NCBI RefSeq assembly: GCF_006717075.1
Contig: NZ_VFQC01000001.1
Coordinates: forward strand, 1,535,501 to 1,599,500
DNA length: 64,000 bases
Origin: Haloactinospora alba
GTDB taxonomy: Bacteria > Actinomycetota > Actinomycetes > Streptosporangiales > Streptosporangiaceae
Direction of reading: 5' to 3'
Shown here: positions 24,888 to 33,303 of the stretch, one piece after another
Layout: each line of letters starts with the position of its first letter
Position numbering within the stretch: the first letter of the stretch is position 1
Position numbers and translations under genes: made by a program
Notes under the pieces: model-generated
What the model was told of the DNA's origin: nothing
The model's input: the letters and a program-made list of their open reading frames with translations, nothing else
The model's database searches: none

Positions 24888-26357
24888 ATGGCGTACTTTG
24901 GTGGTGAAGAACTCTCGTCTTTGCCCAGTGACCTGGACCTCGTGACGTTCGGACAGCGGCTTCGTCATCTGCGGCGCACCCGTGGCCTGACACTCTCCGA
25001 ACTGGGCGAGCGCGTGGGGAGGGCCCCCTCCCAGCTGTCGCTGCTGGAGAACGGGAAGCGAGAACCCAAGCTGTCCCTGCTGACGGCGTTGGCGCAGACG
25101 CTGGCGGTATCCGTCGAGGAGCTGCTGTCGCGCCAGCCGCCCAGTCGGCGGGCCCAGCTCGAGATCGCGGTGGAGGAGGCGCAACGCGACCCCCTCTACC
25201 AGGAGCTCGACCTGCCGCACCTGAAGGTGAGCAAACGGGTGCCCAACGATGTGCTGGAGCACCTCGTCGGGCTGTACGAGGAGCTGAAGCGGCGAAGTAT
25301 CAAACCGACGGCCACCCCCGAAGAGGCGCGGCGGGCCAACGCGGAGCTGCGTGGACAGATGCGCGAGCGGGGGAACTACTTCGAGGAGATCGAGAAAGCC
25401 GCCCAGAAGACCCTGGACGCCGTGGGGTACAGCGGCGGTGCCCTCTCCCAGGGCCAGATACTGTCGATCGTCACCCATCACGGCTTCACCCTGCGCTACG
25501 TCCAGGACCTTCCCCAGTCGGTGCGCTCCGTGACCGACACGCACAACCGCCGGCTCTACCTGCAGCGGGAGTCGCTGGGGATGCACACCCCGCGCACGAT
25601 CCTCCTGCAGACCCTGGGGCACTTCGTGCTCGAACACGAGCAACCGCGCGACTTCGCCGACTTCCTGCGCCAGCGTGTCGAGGCGAACTACTTCGCGGCC
25701 GCCGTGCTCATCCCCGAGTCAACCGCCGTTCCCTACCTTCAGGAGGCGAAGAAGGCGCGTGACCTCTCCGTGGAGGACCTGCGCGACGTCTACTCGGTCT
25801 CCTACGAGATGGCGGCGCACCGGTTCACCAACCTCGCCTACCGGCACCTGGACCTGGTGTGCCACTTCATCCGCAACGACGAGACCGGGATCATATACAA
25901 GGCCTACGAGAACGACGGGCTCGTTTTCCCCGCCGACGACACGGGCGCGATCGAGGGGCAGCGGATGTGCCGTTACTGGGCCGGGCGCCAGGTGTTCACC
26001 TCCCCGGACCGGTACTCGATCTACTACCAGTACACGGACAAGCCCAACGGCACGCACTGGTGCGTGGCCCACGTCGATCCCAGCAGGGAGCGCAATTTCG
26101 CGATCACCCTGGGAGTGCCCTACAAGGAGTCCCGCTGGTTCCGCGGGCGCGAGACCACCAACCGCACCCAGTCCAACTGTCCCTCCGGTGAGTGCTGTAT
26201 CCGTCCGCCCGCTGAGCTCGCCGCCCGGTGGGAGGGCAACGTCTGGCCCTCGGCGCGGGCCCATTCCCATGTGCTTTCCGCGATGCCTTCCGGGACCTTC
26301 CCGGGGGTGGACGAGACCGACGTGTACTCCTTCCTGGAGCGGCACGCCGACGACTGA
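24888..26357 (+). CDS. ramB: RamB-like regulator of acetate/short-chain acyl metabolism
   Basis: 489 residues. An XRE helix-turn-helix is at about 20-78 (LRHLRRTRGLTLSELGERVG, then PSQLSLLENGKREPKLSLL). A middle IrrE-like region (about 160-290) carries a degenerate TLGHFVLEHE instead of a clear HExxH zinc site. A C-terminal ScfR/DUF2083 domain includes CPSGECCIRPPAE. In corynebacteria and mycobacteria RamB represses or activates isocitrate lyase and other acetate genes according to carbon source. The divergent position next to aceA supports that role, and the symbol rests on family and context. Confidence 0.88.
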   Translation: MAYFGGEELSSLPSDLDLVTFGQRLRHLRRTRGLTLSELGERVGRAPSQLSLLENGKREPKLSLLTALAQTLAVSVEELLSRQPPSRRAQLEIAVEEAQRDPLYQELDLPHLKVSKRVPNDVLEHLVGLYEELKRRSIKPTATPEEARRANAELRGQMRERGNYFEEIEKAAQKTLDAVGYSGGALSQGQILSIVTHHGFTLRYVQDLPQSVRSVTDTHNRRLYLQRESLGMHTPRTILLQTLGHFVLEHEQPRDFADFLRQRVEANYFAAAVLIPESTAVPYLQEAKKARDLSVEDLRDVYSVSYEMAAHRFTNLAYRHLDLVCHFIRNDETGIIYKAYENDGLVFPADDTGAIEGQRMCRYWAGRQVFTSPDRYSIYYQYTDKPNGTHWCVAHVDPSRERNFAITLGVPYKESRWFRGRETTNRTQSNCPSGECCIRPPAELAARWEGNVWPSARAHSHVLSAMPSGTFPGVDETDVYSFLERHADD

Positions 26358-26467
26358 CAGGGTGCCCGTCCCCGGTGGGGAGGCAGCGGAGCGCGGTCCC
26401 GCGTCCGGCTGCCCTCGTGCCGACCGTCCTCGTGTTCCTGGCCCGTCTTCCGGGCGGGCCAGCCAGC

Positions 26468-26484
26468 TGTTACCGTTGGTAACA
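26468..26484. promoter_or_regulatory. TGTTACC-N3-GGTAACA palindrome upstream of acyl-CoA dehydrogenase
   Basis: A perfect 7+7 bp inverted repeat with spacer GTT lies 92 nt before the dehydrogenase ATG and 110 nt after the RamB-like stop. The lower-GC stretch following it (ACTTGTTATGCAG) could hold the promoter. The 17-bp symmetry suits a TetR- or GntR-type fatty-acid regulator better than a terminator, as the stem is short and no T-run follows. Confidence 0.5.
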
Positions 26485-26575
26485 CTTGTTATGCAGTTGC
26501 CCGCCGATCGTCCCGCGGCGAGGCGTGATCACCCCCGTCCCCCGCACCGTCGGGGGAGACGAAGGACGTGTGCAC

Positions 26576-27814
26576 ATGAACGACATCCCTGGCGAGGCAG
26601 GTCCCGGATTCAGCCTCGAACTGAACGAAGACGTCCGCGACATCCGTGACTGGGCGCACGGTTTCGCCCGTGACGTCATCCGCCCGGCCGCCGCCGAGTG
26701 GGACGAGCGCGAGGAAACACCGTGGCCGGTCCTGCAGGAAGCGGCCAAGATCGGTCTGTACTCGCTGGACTTCTTCGCCAACCAGTGGTTCGAACCCAGC
26801 GGGGTGGGGCTGCCGGTCGCGTTCGAGGAACTCTACTGGGGGGACTCCGGGATCGCGCTTTCCATCACCGGTACCGGGCTGGCTGCCGTAGCGGTTGCCG
26901 GAACCGGCACGCAGGAGCAGCTCTACGAGTGGGTTCCGCAGATGTTCGGTAGTGCCGACGACATCAAGCTGGGCGCCTTCTGCTCATCCGAGCCCGATGC
27001 GGGAAGCGACGTGAGCGCGATCCGCACCCGTGCCGTGTACGACGAGGCGAAGGACGAGTGGGTGCTCAACGGCACCAAGACGTGGGCCACCAACGGGGGC
27101 ATCGCCGACGTGCACGTGGTGGTCGCCTCGGTCGATCCCGAGCTGGGAGCGCGTGGCCAGGCGACCTTCATCGTCCCGCCGAACACCCCCGGACTCTCGC
27201 AGGGCCAGAAGTTCGCCAAACACGGGATCCGCGCCTCGCACACCGCCGAGGTCATCCTGGACGACGTCCGCGTTCCGGGAAGCTGCCTTCTCGGCGGCAA
27301 GGAGAAACTGGACGAACGTCTCGCCCGGGCCCGTGAGGGGCGCAGCTCCGGTGGCCAGGCCGCCATGAAGACGTTCGAGAAGTCGCGTCCCACCGTCGGC
27401 GCGATGGCGGTGGGCTGTGCCCGCGCCGCCTACGAGTACGCCCGTGACTACGCGACGCAGCGCGAACAGTTCGGCAAACCGATCGGGGACAACCAGGGTG
27501 TCGCGTTCACCCTGGCGGACATGACCACCAGGATCGACGCGGCACGACTCCTGGTCTGGCGCGCCGCCTGGATGGCCCGCAACGACAAGGACTTCTCCCG
27601 GGCCGAGGGATCGATGAGCAAGCTCTACGCCGGGGAGACCGCAGCCTGGGTGACCCAGGAGGCCATCCGTATTCTCGGCGGGAACGGATACACCCGCGAG
27701 TACCCGGTCGAGCGCTGGCACCGTGACGCCACGATCTTCACCATCTTCGAGGGCGCGAGTGAGATCCAGCGCCTGATCATCGGCCGTGCCGCCACCGGCC
27801 TGCCGGTCCGGTGA
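26576..27814 (+). CDS. Acyl-CoA dehydrogenase
   Basis: 412 residues of the FAD-dependent ACAD family. Seen are the substrate and flavin loops [17 protein letters not shown] and [14 protein letters not shown], the second signature [17 protein letters not shown], and the C-terminal [34 protein letters not shown]. The catalytic glutamate is expected in that FEGASEIQ region. It introduces the alpha-beta double bond of acyl-CoA in beta-oxidation or a branched-chain pathway. The chain length is not evident. The ATG at 26576 has AAGGA at 9 nt. It follows the RamB-like regulator and its own palindromic site. Confidence 0.92.
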   Translation: MNDIPGEAGPGFSLELNEDVRDIRDWAHGFARDVIRPAAAEWDEREETPWPVLQEAAKIGLYSLDFFANQWFEPSGVGLPVAFEELYWGDSGIALSITGTGLAAVAVAGTGTQEQLYEWVPQMFGSADDIKLGAFCSSEPDAGSDVSAIRTRAVYDEAKDEWVLNGTKTWATNGGIADVHVVVASVDPELGARGQATFIVPPNTPGLSQGQKFAKHGIRASHTAEVILDDVRVPGSCLLGGKEKLDERLARAREGRSSGGQAAMKTFEKSRPTVGAMAVGCARAAYEYARDYATQREQFGKPIGDNQGVAFTLADMTTRIDAARLLVWRAAWMARNDKDFSRAEGSMSKLYAGETAAWVTQEAIRILGGNGYTREYPVERWHRDATIFTIFEGASEIQRLIIGRAATGLPVR

Positions 27815-27821
27815 CGCCCGG

Positions 27822-27875
27822 GCCGCGGCCGGCGGCGGGAGCGGGACGTTTCCCCTCGCCGCCGCCGGCCGCGGC
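27822..27875 (+). terminator. Terminator after acyl-CoA dehydrogenase
   Basis: Perfect 17-bp arms (27822-27838 and 27859-27875; GCCGCGGCCGGCGGCGG) enclose a 20-base loop. They begin 8 nt after the dehydrogenase stop. There is no T-tract, but the all-GC stem is very stable. The remaining bases up to 28080 show no gene. Confidence 0.8.
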
Positions 27876-28080
27876 ACTGCCCGTGCGCTGTCGGCGCGCT
27901 TCGGTCGGCCCTCCGAGCCCGTGTGGGCCCCAGCGCGCCACAACAGCGGCACAGCCAACAGGAGCGGGAAGCGGAGCGGGGGGAATCCCGGGAGTCCGGA
28001 AAGCCCCTTCCGTGATCTCCAGGAGCGGGAAACGTGCCCCCGGCCGGCGCGCGCGGCCCGCCCTGTCTAACCTGTCTGGC

Positions 28081-28818
28081 ATGGACGACAAACCGGGCGA
28101 CAGCGCTGTCGCCACCCTGACGATCGGTTCCCGGTACAACGGTCCACCGGACTCGGCCAACGGCGGTTACGTCAGTGGGCTGCTGGCACGCCACCTGGAA
28201 GCGGAAGCAGCCACCGTCACCCTCCGGCAGCCGCCCCCGCTCGACACACCGATGGCCGTGGAGCGTTCCGGTGACTCATCCCTGCGCCTGACACACGGTG
28301 ACGCCCTCGTCGCTGAGGCCGCTCCCACCGCTGCTCCCGAGGCGGCCATCGCTCCGGTGGGCGTCGAGGAGGCCGTTCACGCCCAACAGCGTTTCCGCGG
28401 TTGGACACAGCACCCGTTCACGAGCTGTTTCACCTGCGGAACGAGCCGGGACGCTGGCGACGGACTCCGCCTCTTCCCCGGTCCGCTGGACGACGACGCG
28501 AACACTGTCGCCTGCGTGTGGACCCCGCACCACTCACTCGCCGACACCGGCGGCCGCAACGTCACCCCAGAAGCGGTCTGGGCCGCGTTGGACTGCCCGG
28601 GAGCCTGGTCCGGCGACATCTCGGGGCGCCCCCTGGTGCTGGGGCGGATGGCGGCTTTCGTCAGCCGGACTCCGGCGGTCGACCAGGAGTACGTGGTGAT
28701 GGGAAAACTCACCGGAGGTGAGGGGCGTAAGCAGTACACCACCACCGCGGTCTACACCGCGGCAGGAGAGCTTCTGGCCTCCGCGGAGGCGACATGGATT
28801 TTCCTGAAGGGAAGCTGA
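28081..28818 (+). CDS. Hotdog-fold thioesterase-like protein
   Basis: 245 residues that look like a double hotdog. The N-terminal half has YNGPPDSANGGYVSGLLARHL, the pattern of the long hotdog helix. The middle carries a HPFTSCFTCGTSR loop with two cysteines, and the C-terminal half ends YTAAGELLASAEATWIFLKG, the last strand typical of PaaI/YbgC-like enzymes. It could hydrolyse or bind an acyl-CoA; no catalytic residue can be fixed with certainty. The CxxC pair is unusual and may bind a metal. The ATG at 28081 begins the first recognisable strand. The upstream frame overlaps the terminator region. Confidence 0.7.
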   Translation: MDDKPGDSAVATLTIGSRYNGPPDSANGGYVSGLLARHLEAEAATVTLRQPPPLDTPMAVERSGDSSLRLTHGDALVAEAAPTAAPEAAIAPVGVEEAVHAQQRFRGWTQHPFTSCFTCGTSRDAGDGLRLFPGPLDDDANTVACVWTPHHSLADTGGRNVTPEAVWAALDCPGAWSGDISGRPLVLGRMAAFVSRTPAVDQEYVVMGKLTGGEGRKQYTTTAVYTAAGELLASAEATWIFLKGS

Positions 28819-28922
28819 GAGACATCCCGGTTTTTTGAGTGCTGATTGAGAATTCCATAACGAGCTGGTATCGATGGCGGGAGTGCGGGCGTCGACAAGG
28901 GACAGGAGGAGTGGCTCCGCAT

Positions 28923-30032
28923 ATGACGACGATCTCCCGGAACCAGGCGCCCCCTCCCCAACGTACGGTCGCCCGTTCCGCCGCTCCCTCCGTTGTCTGG
29001 CTCGATGTCGCCCGCGTGTGCGCCATGCTCGCCGTGCTCGGGGTGCACGCTGTCGCTCCCGTGGTGACGACCGCTTACACCGAGCTGGGAAGCCCCACCT
29101 GGTGGACCGCGAACCTCGTGGACGCGACTCTCCTGTGGTGCGTTCCCGTGTTCATCATGATCAGCGGGGCCCTACTCCTCGGACCCCGCAGCGAGGGGCT
29201 CCGCACGTTCTACCGCAAGCGTTTCACCAGGATCGGCATCCCCCTCGTCGTGTGGAGCGGTGTCTACCTGCTGTGGGAGATGTGGCGGTCGGGAATCGGC
29301 GCGCGCGAGGCGTTCCGGGAGCTGCTCTCCGGGAGTCCGTCCCTGCACCTGTACTTCCTGTTCGTCCTCGCCGGCCTCTACCTTCTCACCCCCTTCCTGC
29401 GTGTCCTGGTGGAGTACGCGATGACGCCCACCCTGTGGTGCTTCGCGGGACTGATGTCAGTAGTGGGGATGGCCGACCAGGCCATAGTCGCGCTCGACGG
29501 GGTGGGCGAACCCAACGCCGCCACCCGGTTCCTGCCGTTCATCGGTTACTACGTCATGGGTTACCTGCTCCGCGATATCGAGATGCCACGTGCGCGGCTG
29601 TGGATCGCCGGCGTCGTGTTCCTCGTCGGAGTCGCCGGGACAGCCATGGGCGCTGCCCTCATGGCCAGTGTCGAAGGTGAGTGGGGCAGACTGGCGCGGT
29701 ACTTCTACGACTACCTCTCACCGACCATCCTGGTCACGTCGGTGGCGGCCTACCTGGTATTCCAGGCTCTGGGGGCGCGGTTGTCGAAGCGTCACGAGGA
29801 GGGGCGGAGCTCGGGTCCGTCACGTCTGTTGACACCATTGGCGAACCTCAGCTTCGGCGTGTTCCTGGTGCACGTGCTGGTGCTGCACACCTTGCGCGAT
29901 GTCACCGGGATACCGGACAGCCCCCTGCTGATGCTGGCTACCACCGCCGGCCTGGCAGGTGTGTCGCTCGTGGTGAGCCTGTTCGTGACCATGGCGCTCC
30001 GCCGAATCCCCTGGCTTCGCGCTACCGTTTAA
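28923..30032 (+). CDS. Membrane acyltransferase family 3 protein
   Basis: 369 residues with about ten helices. The family mark is at the start: VVWLDVARVCAMLAVLGVHAV with the essential arginine and histidine, followed by FIMISGALLLGPR and YRKRFTRIGIPLVVWS. Acyltransferase 3 proteins O-acylate sugars, glycopeptides or lipids at the membrane; the acceptor is unknown. An AGGAGGA at 28904-28910 sits directly before a GTG at 28911 and 13 nt before the ATG at 28923. The ATG was preferred because the GTG is too close. The TetR gene begins 2 nt after its stop, so the two form an operon. Confidence 0.85.
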   Translation: MTTISRNQAPPPQRTVARSAAPSVVWLDVARVCAMLAVLGVHAVAPVVTTAYTELGSPTWWTANLVDATLLWCVPVFIMISGALLLGPRSEGLRTFYRKRFTRIGIPLVVWSGVYLLWEMWRSGIGAREAFRELLSGSPSLHLYFLFVLAGLYLLTPFLRVLVEYAMTPTLWCFAGLMSVVGMADQAIVALDGVGEPNAATRFLPFIGYYVMGYLLRDIEMPRARLWIAGVVFLVGVAGTAMGAALMASVEGEWGRLARYFYDYLSPTILVTSVAAYLVFQALGARLSKRHEEGRSSGPSRLLTPLANLSFGVFLVHVLVLHTLRDVTGIPDSPLLMLATTAGLAGVSLVVSLFVTMALRRIPWLRATV

Positions 30033-30034
30033 CG

Positions 30035-30649
30035 GTGGCTCCCGAACTCGCGCAGCAACCCAATCCCACCGGCCGCGGCCGCGATCCCGAGCGCCGCCGG
30101 GCCATCCTGGACGCGGCGGACCGGGTGATCCAGCGGGACGGCCCCGAGGCGCCCATGTCGACGATCGCCGCCGAGGCCGGGATCAGCAAACCCATCCTGT
30201 ACCGCCACTTCGGGGACAAGAGCGGTCTGTACCGGGCGCTGGCGCAGCGCCACGTCGATCCGCTGGTCACGCGGGTACGAACTGAGCTCCATTCCGACGC
30301 CAGTCTGCGGCCGCGTGCCCGCGCGACCATAGGAACGTACCTGGGGATGATCGGTAGGAACCTCAACCTGTACCGCTTCCTGATGGACCGGGCCACCGCC
30401 GAGGATCCCCGGACCCGCGGGGACCTGGGGATGATGGTCCGTCGTCTGGGCGAGGAACTCGCCGGCATGCTGGTAGCCGAGGGGCAGATCAGCACCCAGC
30501 CCCGTGCCCAGATCGTGGCGCACGCCGTTGTGGGCATGGTGCAGGCAGCGGGGGAGTGGTGGCTGGACCACCCGGAGGTGGCAGCGGAGACGGTGGCGGA
30601 GGACCTCACCGACGCGGTCGTGGGAGCCATCTCCACAGGACCGGTGTGA
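30035..30649 (+). CDS. TetR-family regulator
   Basis: 204 residues. The DNA-binding domain (about 17-65) reads RRAILDAADRVI, then MSTIAAEAGISKPILYRHFGDKSGLYRAL. The rest is helical with a C-terminal domain like that of actinobacterial TetR_C proteins. The ligand is unknown. The GTG start lies 2 nt beyond the acyltransferase stop, which suggests co-transcription and control of that gene or of neighbouring lipid genes. No palindrome matching a TetR site was seen directly before the acyltransferase. Confidence 0.88.
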   Translation: MAPELAQQPNPTGRGRDPERRRAILDAADRVIQRDGPEAPMSTIAAEAGISKPILYRHFGDKSGLYRALAQRHVDPLVTRVRTELHSDASLRPRARATIGTYLGMIGRNLNLYRFLMDRATAEDPRTRGDLGMMVRRLGEELAGMLVAEGQISTQPRAQIVAHAVVGMVQAAGEWWLDHPEVAAETVAEDLTDAVVGAISTGPV

Positions 30650-30696
30650 GCGCCTCACCGGCCCGCAGCGCTCCACGTGCCGCGGCCGCGGCCGAC

Positions 30697-31818
30697 CTAG
30701 TCCGCGGCAAGCCGCCACAGCGAGGTCACCTCCGCCGCGCGGGCAGCGTGCAACGGATCCGACGTGTCCGCGGAACGGGGGTGGGCGGGGGAGGTGTCGT
30801 GGCGATCCAGCAGGCGTAACCCCGCGGTGTCGAACGCGGCCAGCAGCTCGGCACGGCTGCGTAGGCCAAGGCGTTCCGCGAGGTCCGACAGCACCAGCCA
30901 CCCCTCGCCTCCCGGCTCCAGGTGCGCCGCGAGCCCGTTGAGGAACCCGTGCAGCATCCGGTGCTCCGGATCGTAGATCGCGTGTTCCAGCGGTGTGGTC
31001 GGTTTGGCCGGAATCCACGGCGGGTTGCACACGACCAGGGACGCACGTCCCGGCGGGAACAACGGCGTCTCCAGCACCTGTGTCCGCTGAGCGGGGGCCA
31101 GTCGGGCGAGGTTCTCCCGGGCGCACTCCGCAGCGCGGGGCGAGTCGTCAGTGGCCACCACCGTCCCGACGCCGCGGCGTGCCAGGACAGCCGCGAGTAC
31201 ACCGGTCCCCGTCCCGATGTCGAAAGCCGACCGGCGGGAGGGTAACGGGAGCTGAGCCACCAGGTCCACGTACTCGGAACGGGAGGGCGAGAACACGCCG
31301 TAGCGCGGGTGGACACGTCCTTCCAGCGCGGGAACGGGCACCCCCTTCCTGTGCCATTCGTGGGCGCTGATCGCTCCGAGCAGCTCACGCAGCGGTCCCA
31401 CACCAGGTTCGGCGTCCGCACCGTAAGCCTCGGAGCAGGCGTGCCACACGTCCGGTGCGCGCAGCAGCGGGATGGTGTGGTCCGGTCCGAACGGCACCAG
31501 AAGCATCCCCAGTATGCGGGCGCGTTGGGCCTGGGCCTGGCGGTGCCGATGGAACGCGTCGGTGGGGGAGGACGCCGGTTTGCGCCGCCTGCGGTCGACC
31601 CGACGGGTCATCGCCTGAAGTAACTGCCGCGCGTTGGGGAAGTCCCCGCGCCACAGCATGGCGGTGCCCTGACTCGCCATCCGGAAGGCGGAGTCGGCCG
31701 AGACGCGGTCGTCGACAACGACCGTCTTCCCCGGCGCCGGGGCTTTGGACAACGAGCGCCACACCGCCCGCTGCTCCGCGCCGTTCTCGGTCCAGCACAG
31801 ATACTGCCGGGAATGCAC
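30697..31818 (-). CDS. HemK/PrmC-like class I SAM methyltransferase
   Basis: 373 residues. The N-terminal half (about 1-170) is a poorly known region. The Rossmann domain (about 180-373) has FDIGTGTGVLAAVLARRG, TDDSPRAAECARENL and the catalytic NPPW, which marks N5-glutamine or adenine methyltransferases of the HemK/PrmC/RlmG type. It is not the canonical prmC, which follows prfA; none of that context is here. A release-factor, ribosomal protein or 23S rRNA target is possible. The GTG at 31818 follows GGTGGAGG. The gene is convergent with TetR. Confidence 0.8.
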   Translation of the reverse strand: MHSRQYLCWTENGAEQRAVWRSLSKAPAPGKTVVVDDRVSADSAFRMASQGTAMLWRGDFPNARQLLQAMTRRVDRRRRKPASSPTDAFHRHRQAQAQRARILGMLLVPFGPDHTIPLLRAPDVWHACSEAYGADAEPGVGPLRELLGAISAHEWHRKGVPVPALEGRVHPRYGVFSPSRSEYVDLVAQLPLPSRRSAFDIGTGTGVLAAVLARRGVGTVVATDDSPRAAECARENLARLAPAQRTQVLETPLFPPGRASLVVCNPPWIPAKPTTPLEHAIYDPEHRMLHGFLNGLAAHLEPGGEGWLVLSDLAERLGLRSRAELLAAFDTAGLRLLDRHDTSPAHPRSADTSDPLHAARAAEVTSLWRLAAD

Positions 31819-31935
31819 GCTCGCGCCTCCACCTACATCGTCGGCCCGTCCGGCCACTGCGACGCGTGACCCGCACAACGGGTTGTACCCGGGAAGAACC
31901 CCACGGCGGCGCTGTGGCTACTCGCGGAGAGGGGA

Positions 31936-33201
31936 TCAGTTCGCCAGGGCCGCCCGCATCACGCGGAACTTGGGTTCGGTCTCGGCGACCTCGGCAGTCG
32001 GGTCCGAAGCGGCAACGATACCGCAGCCCGCGAACAGCCGAGCCTGGGAACCCCGGACCATGGCGCAACGCAGAGCGATGCCCCATTCCCCGTTCCCCTG
32101 GTGGTCGATCCAGCCCACCGGTCCGGCGTACCGCCCCCGGTCCATTCCCTCCAGTTCACGGATGGTCTCCATGGCCGTGATACTCGGGGTTCCACCGACG
32201 GCCGCTGTCGGGTGCATGGCCGCTACCACGTCCAGCGTGGCGACCCCGGGCTCCAGCGTAGCCCCGACCGGGGAGGCCAGATGCTGCACGTTGGCGAGCT
32301 GGAGCAGTTGTGGTCGTGGTGGTATGTCGATCGTGGAGGACAGTGGCGCAAGGGTCGAGCGCAGCGAGTCGACCGCGTAGCGGTGCTCCTCGGTGTCCTT
32401 CGCGGAGTTGGTCAGTTCCGCGGCGAGCCGCGCGTCCTCCCCGTCCTCGGCTCCGCGCGGACGGGTCCCGGCCAGCACCAGGGAGCTGACCCTGTCTCCC
32501 TCCCGTTGTAGGAGTAACTCCGGGGTGGCGCCCACCATGCCGTCGACGCTGAAGGTGTAGCAGCTGGGATAGTCCCGGGACAACCTCTCCAGGAGGGGGC
32601 GGACGTCGATATCCCCCTCCGCGCTGGCGCTGAGGTCGCGGGCGAGTACCACCTTGTCCAGTTCCCCCGCCCGGATGCGCTCGACCGCTGTCCCCACGCG
32701 GGCGGCCCACTCACGCGCGGAGAGCCGACCCTCCTCCCACGTGAGCGGCCCTGTCGGCCGTCTGTCACCGCTGCTGGGCACGGGAGGGCCGGGCCAGTCG
32801 TCCGGGTGCTCGCTGATGGTGGTGAGCCAGGTCCGGCCCGCGCGCTGTCCGAGCACCACCCGTGGCACGATGAGCACCGAACCGGGGGAACGGGGATCGA
32901 ACGTGAAGCTCCCGAAAGCGACCATGCCTGTTCCGGGAACCCCCACCTGGTCCTCGACGGTCGCCGTGGAGAACAGTGTGGTCAGCTCGCGCGTCGCACG
33001 TTCGAACCGTCGCGCGTCGTGCAGTCGGGTGTCCGCGGGAGGTGTGATCCGTGCCGCCTCGCCCCAGGCCACCAGACCCTCGCCGTCACGGACCCAGGCT
33101 GTCGGCGTGGCCCTCGGGAGGTACTCCAGGAGGGGGCCGATACCTGCCGTTAGTGCGACAGTGCGGACGTTCAGTGCGGGAGCGTCGGGAACGGAACTCA
33201 C
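31936..33201 (-). CDS. Isochorismate synthase
   Basis: 421 residues of the chorismate-binding fold. The C-terminal half holds LDKVVLARDLSASAEG, YPSCYTFSVDGMVGATPELLLQREG, LAGTRPRG, ELTNSAKDTEEHRYAVD, ASPVGATLEPG, LHPTAAVGGTP-type and GPVGWIDHQGNGEW segments with the Mg-binding glutamates. It converts chorismate to isochorismate for menaquinone (MenF) or a catecholate siderophore (EntC/DhbC). No men or siderophore gene is adjacent, so the pathway is open. The GTG at 33201 has no clear ribosome site and may be leaderless. It is divergent from the GHL10 gene, and a longer frame to the right is antisense to that gene. Confidence 0.88.
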   Translation of the reverse strand: MSSVPDAPALNVRTVALTAGIGPLLEYLPRATPTAWVRDGEGLVAWGEAARITPPADTRLHDARRFERATRELTTLFSTATVEDQVGVPGTGMVAFGSFTFDPRSPGSVLIVPRVVLGQRAGRTWLTTISEHPDDWPGPPVPSSGDRRPTGPLTWEEGRLSAREWAARVGTAVERIRAGELDKVVLARDLSASAEGDIDVRPLLERLSRDYPSCYTFSVDGMVGATPELLLQREGDRVSSLVLAGTRPRGAEDGEDARLAAELTNSAKDTEEHRYAVDSLRSTLAPLSSTIDIPPRPQLLQLANVQHLASPVGATLEPGVATLDVVAAMHPTAAVGGTPSITAMETIRELEGMDRGRYAGPVGWIDHQGNGEWGIALRCAMVRGSQARLFAGCGIVAASDPTAEVAETEPKFRVMRAALAN

Positions 33202-33303
33202 ATCGTTCGAGTGTAGGCGGCTGTGTCTGTCCACGTTCCCGGAAAAGCGCTCGTAAAGTGTCCGGCGACGGTCCCCGAGACGTACGTGGAGGTTGGAACC
33301 GGG

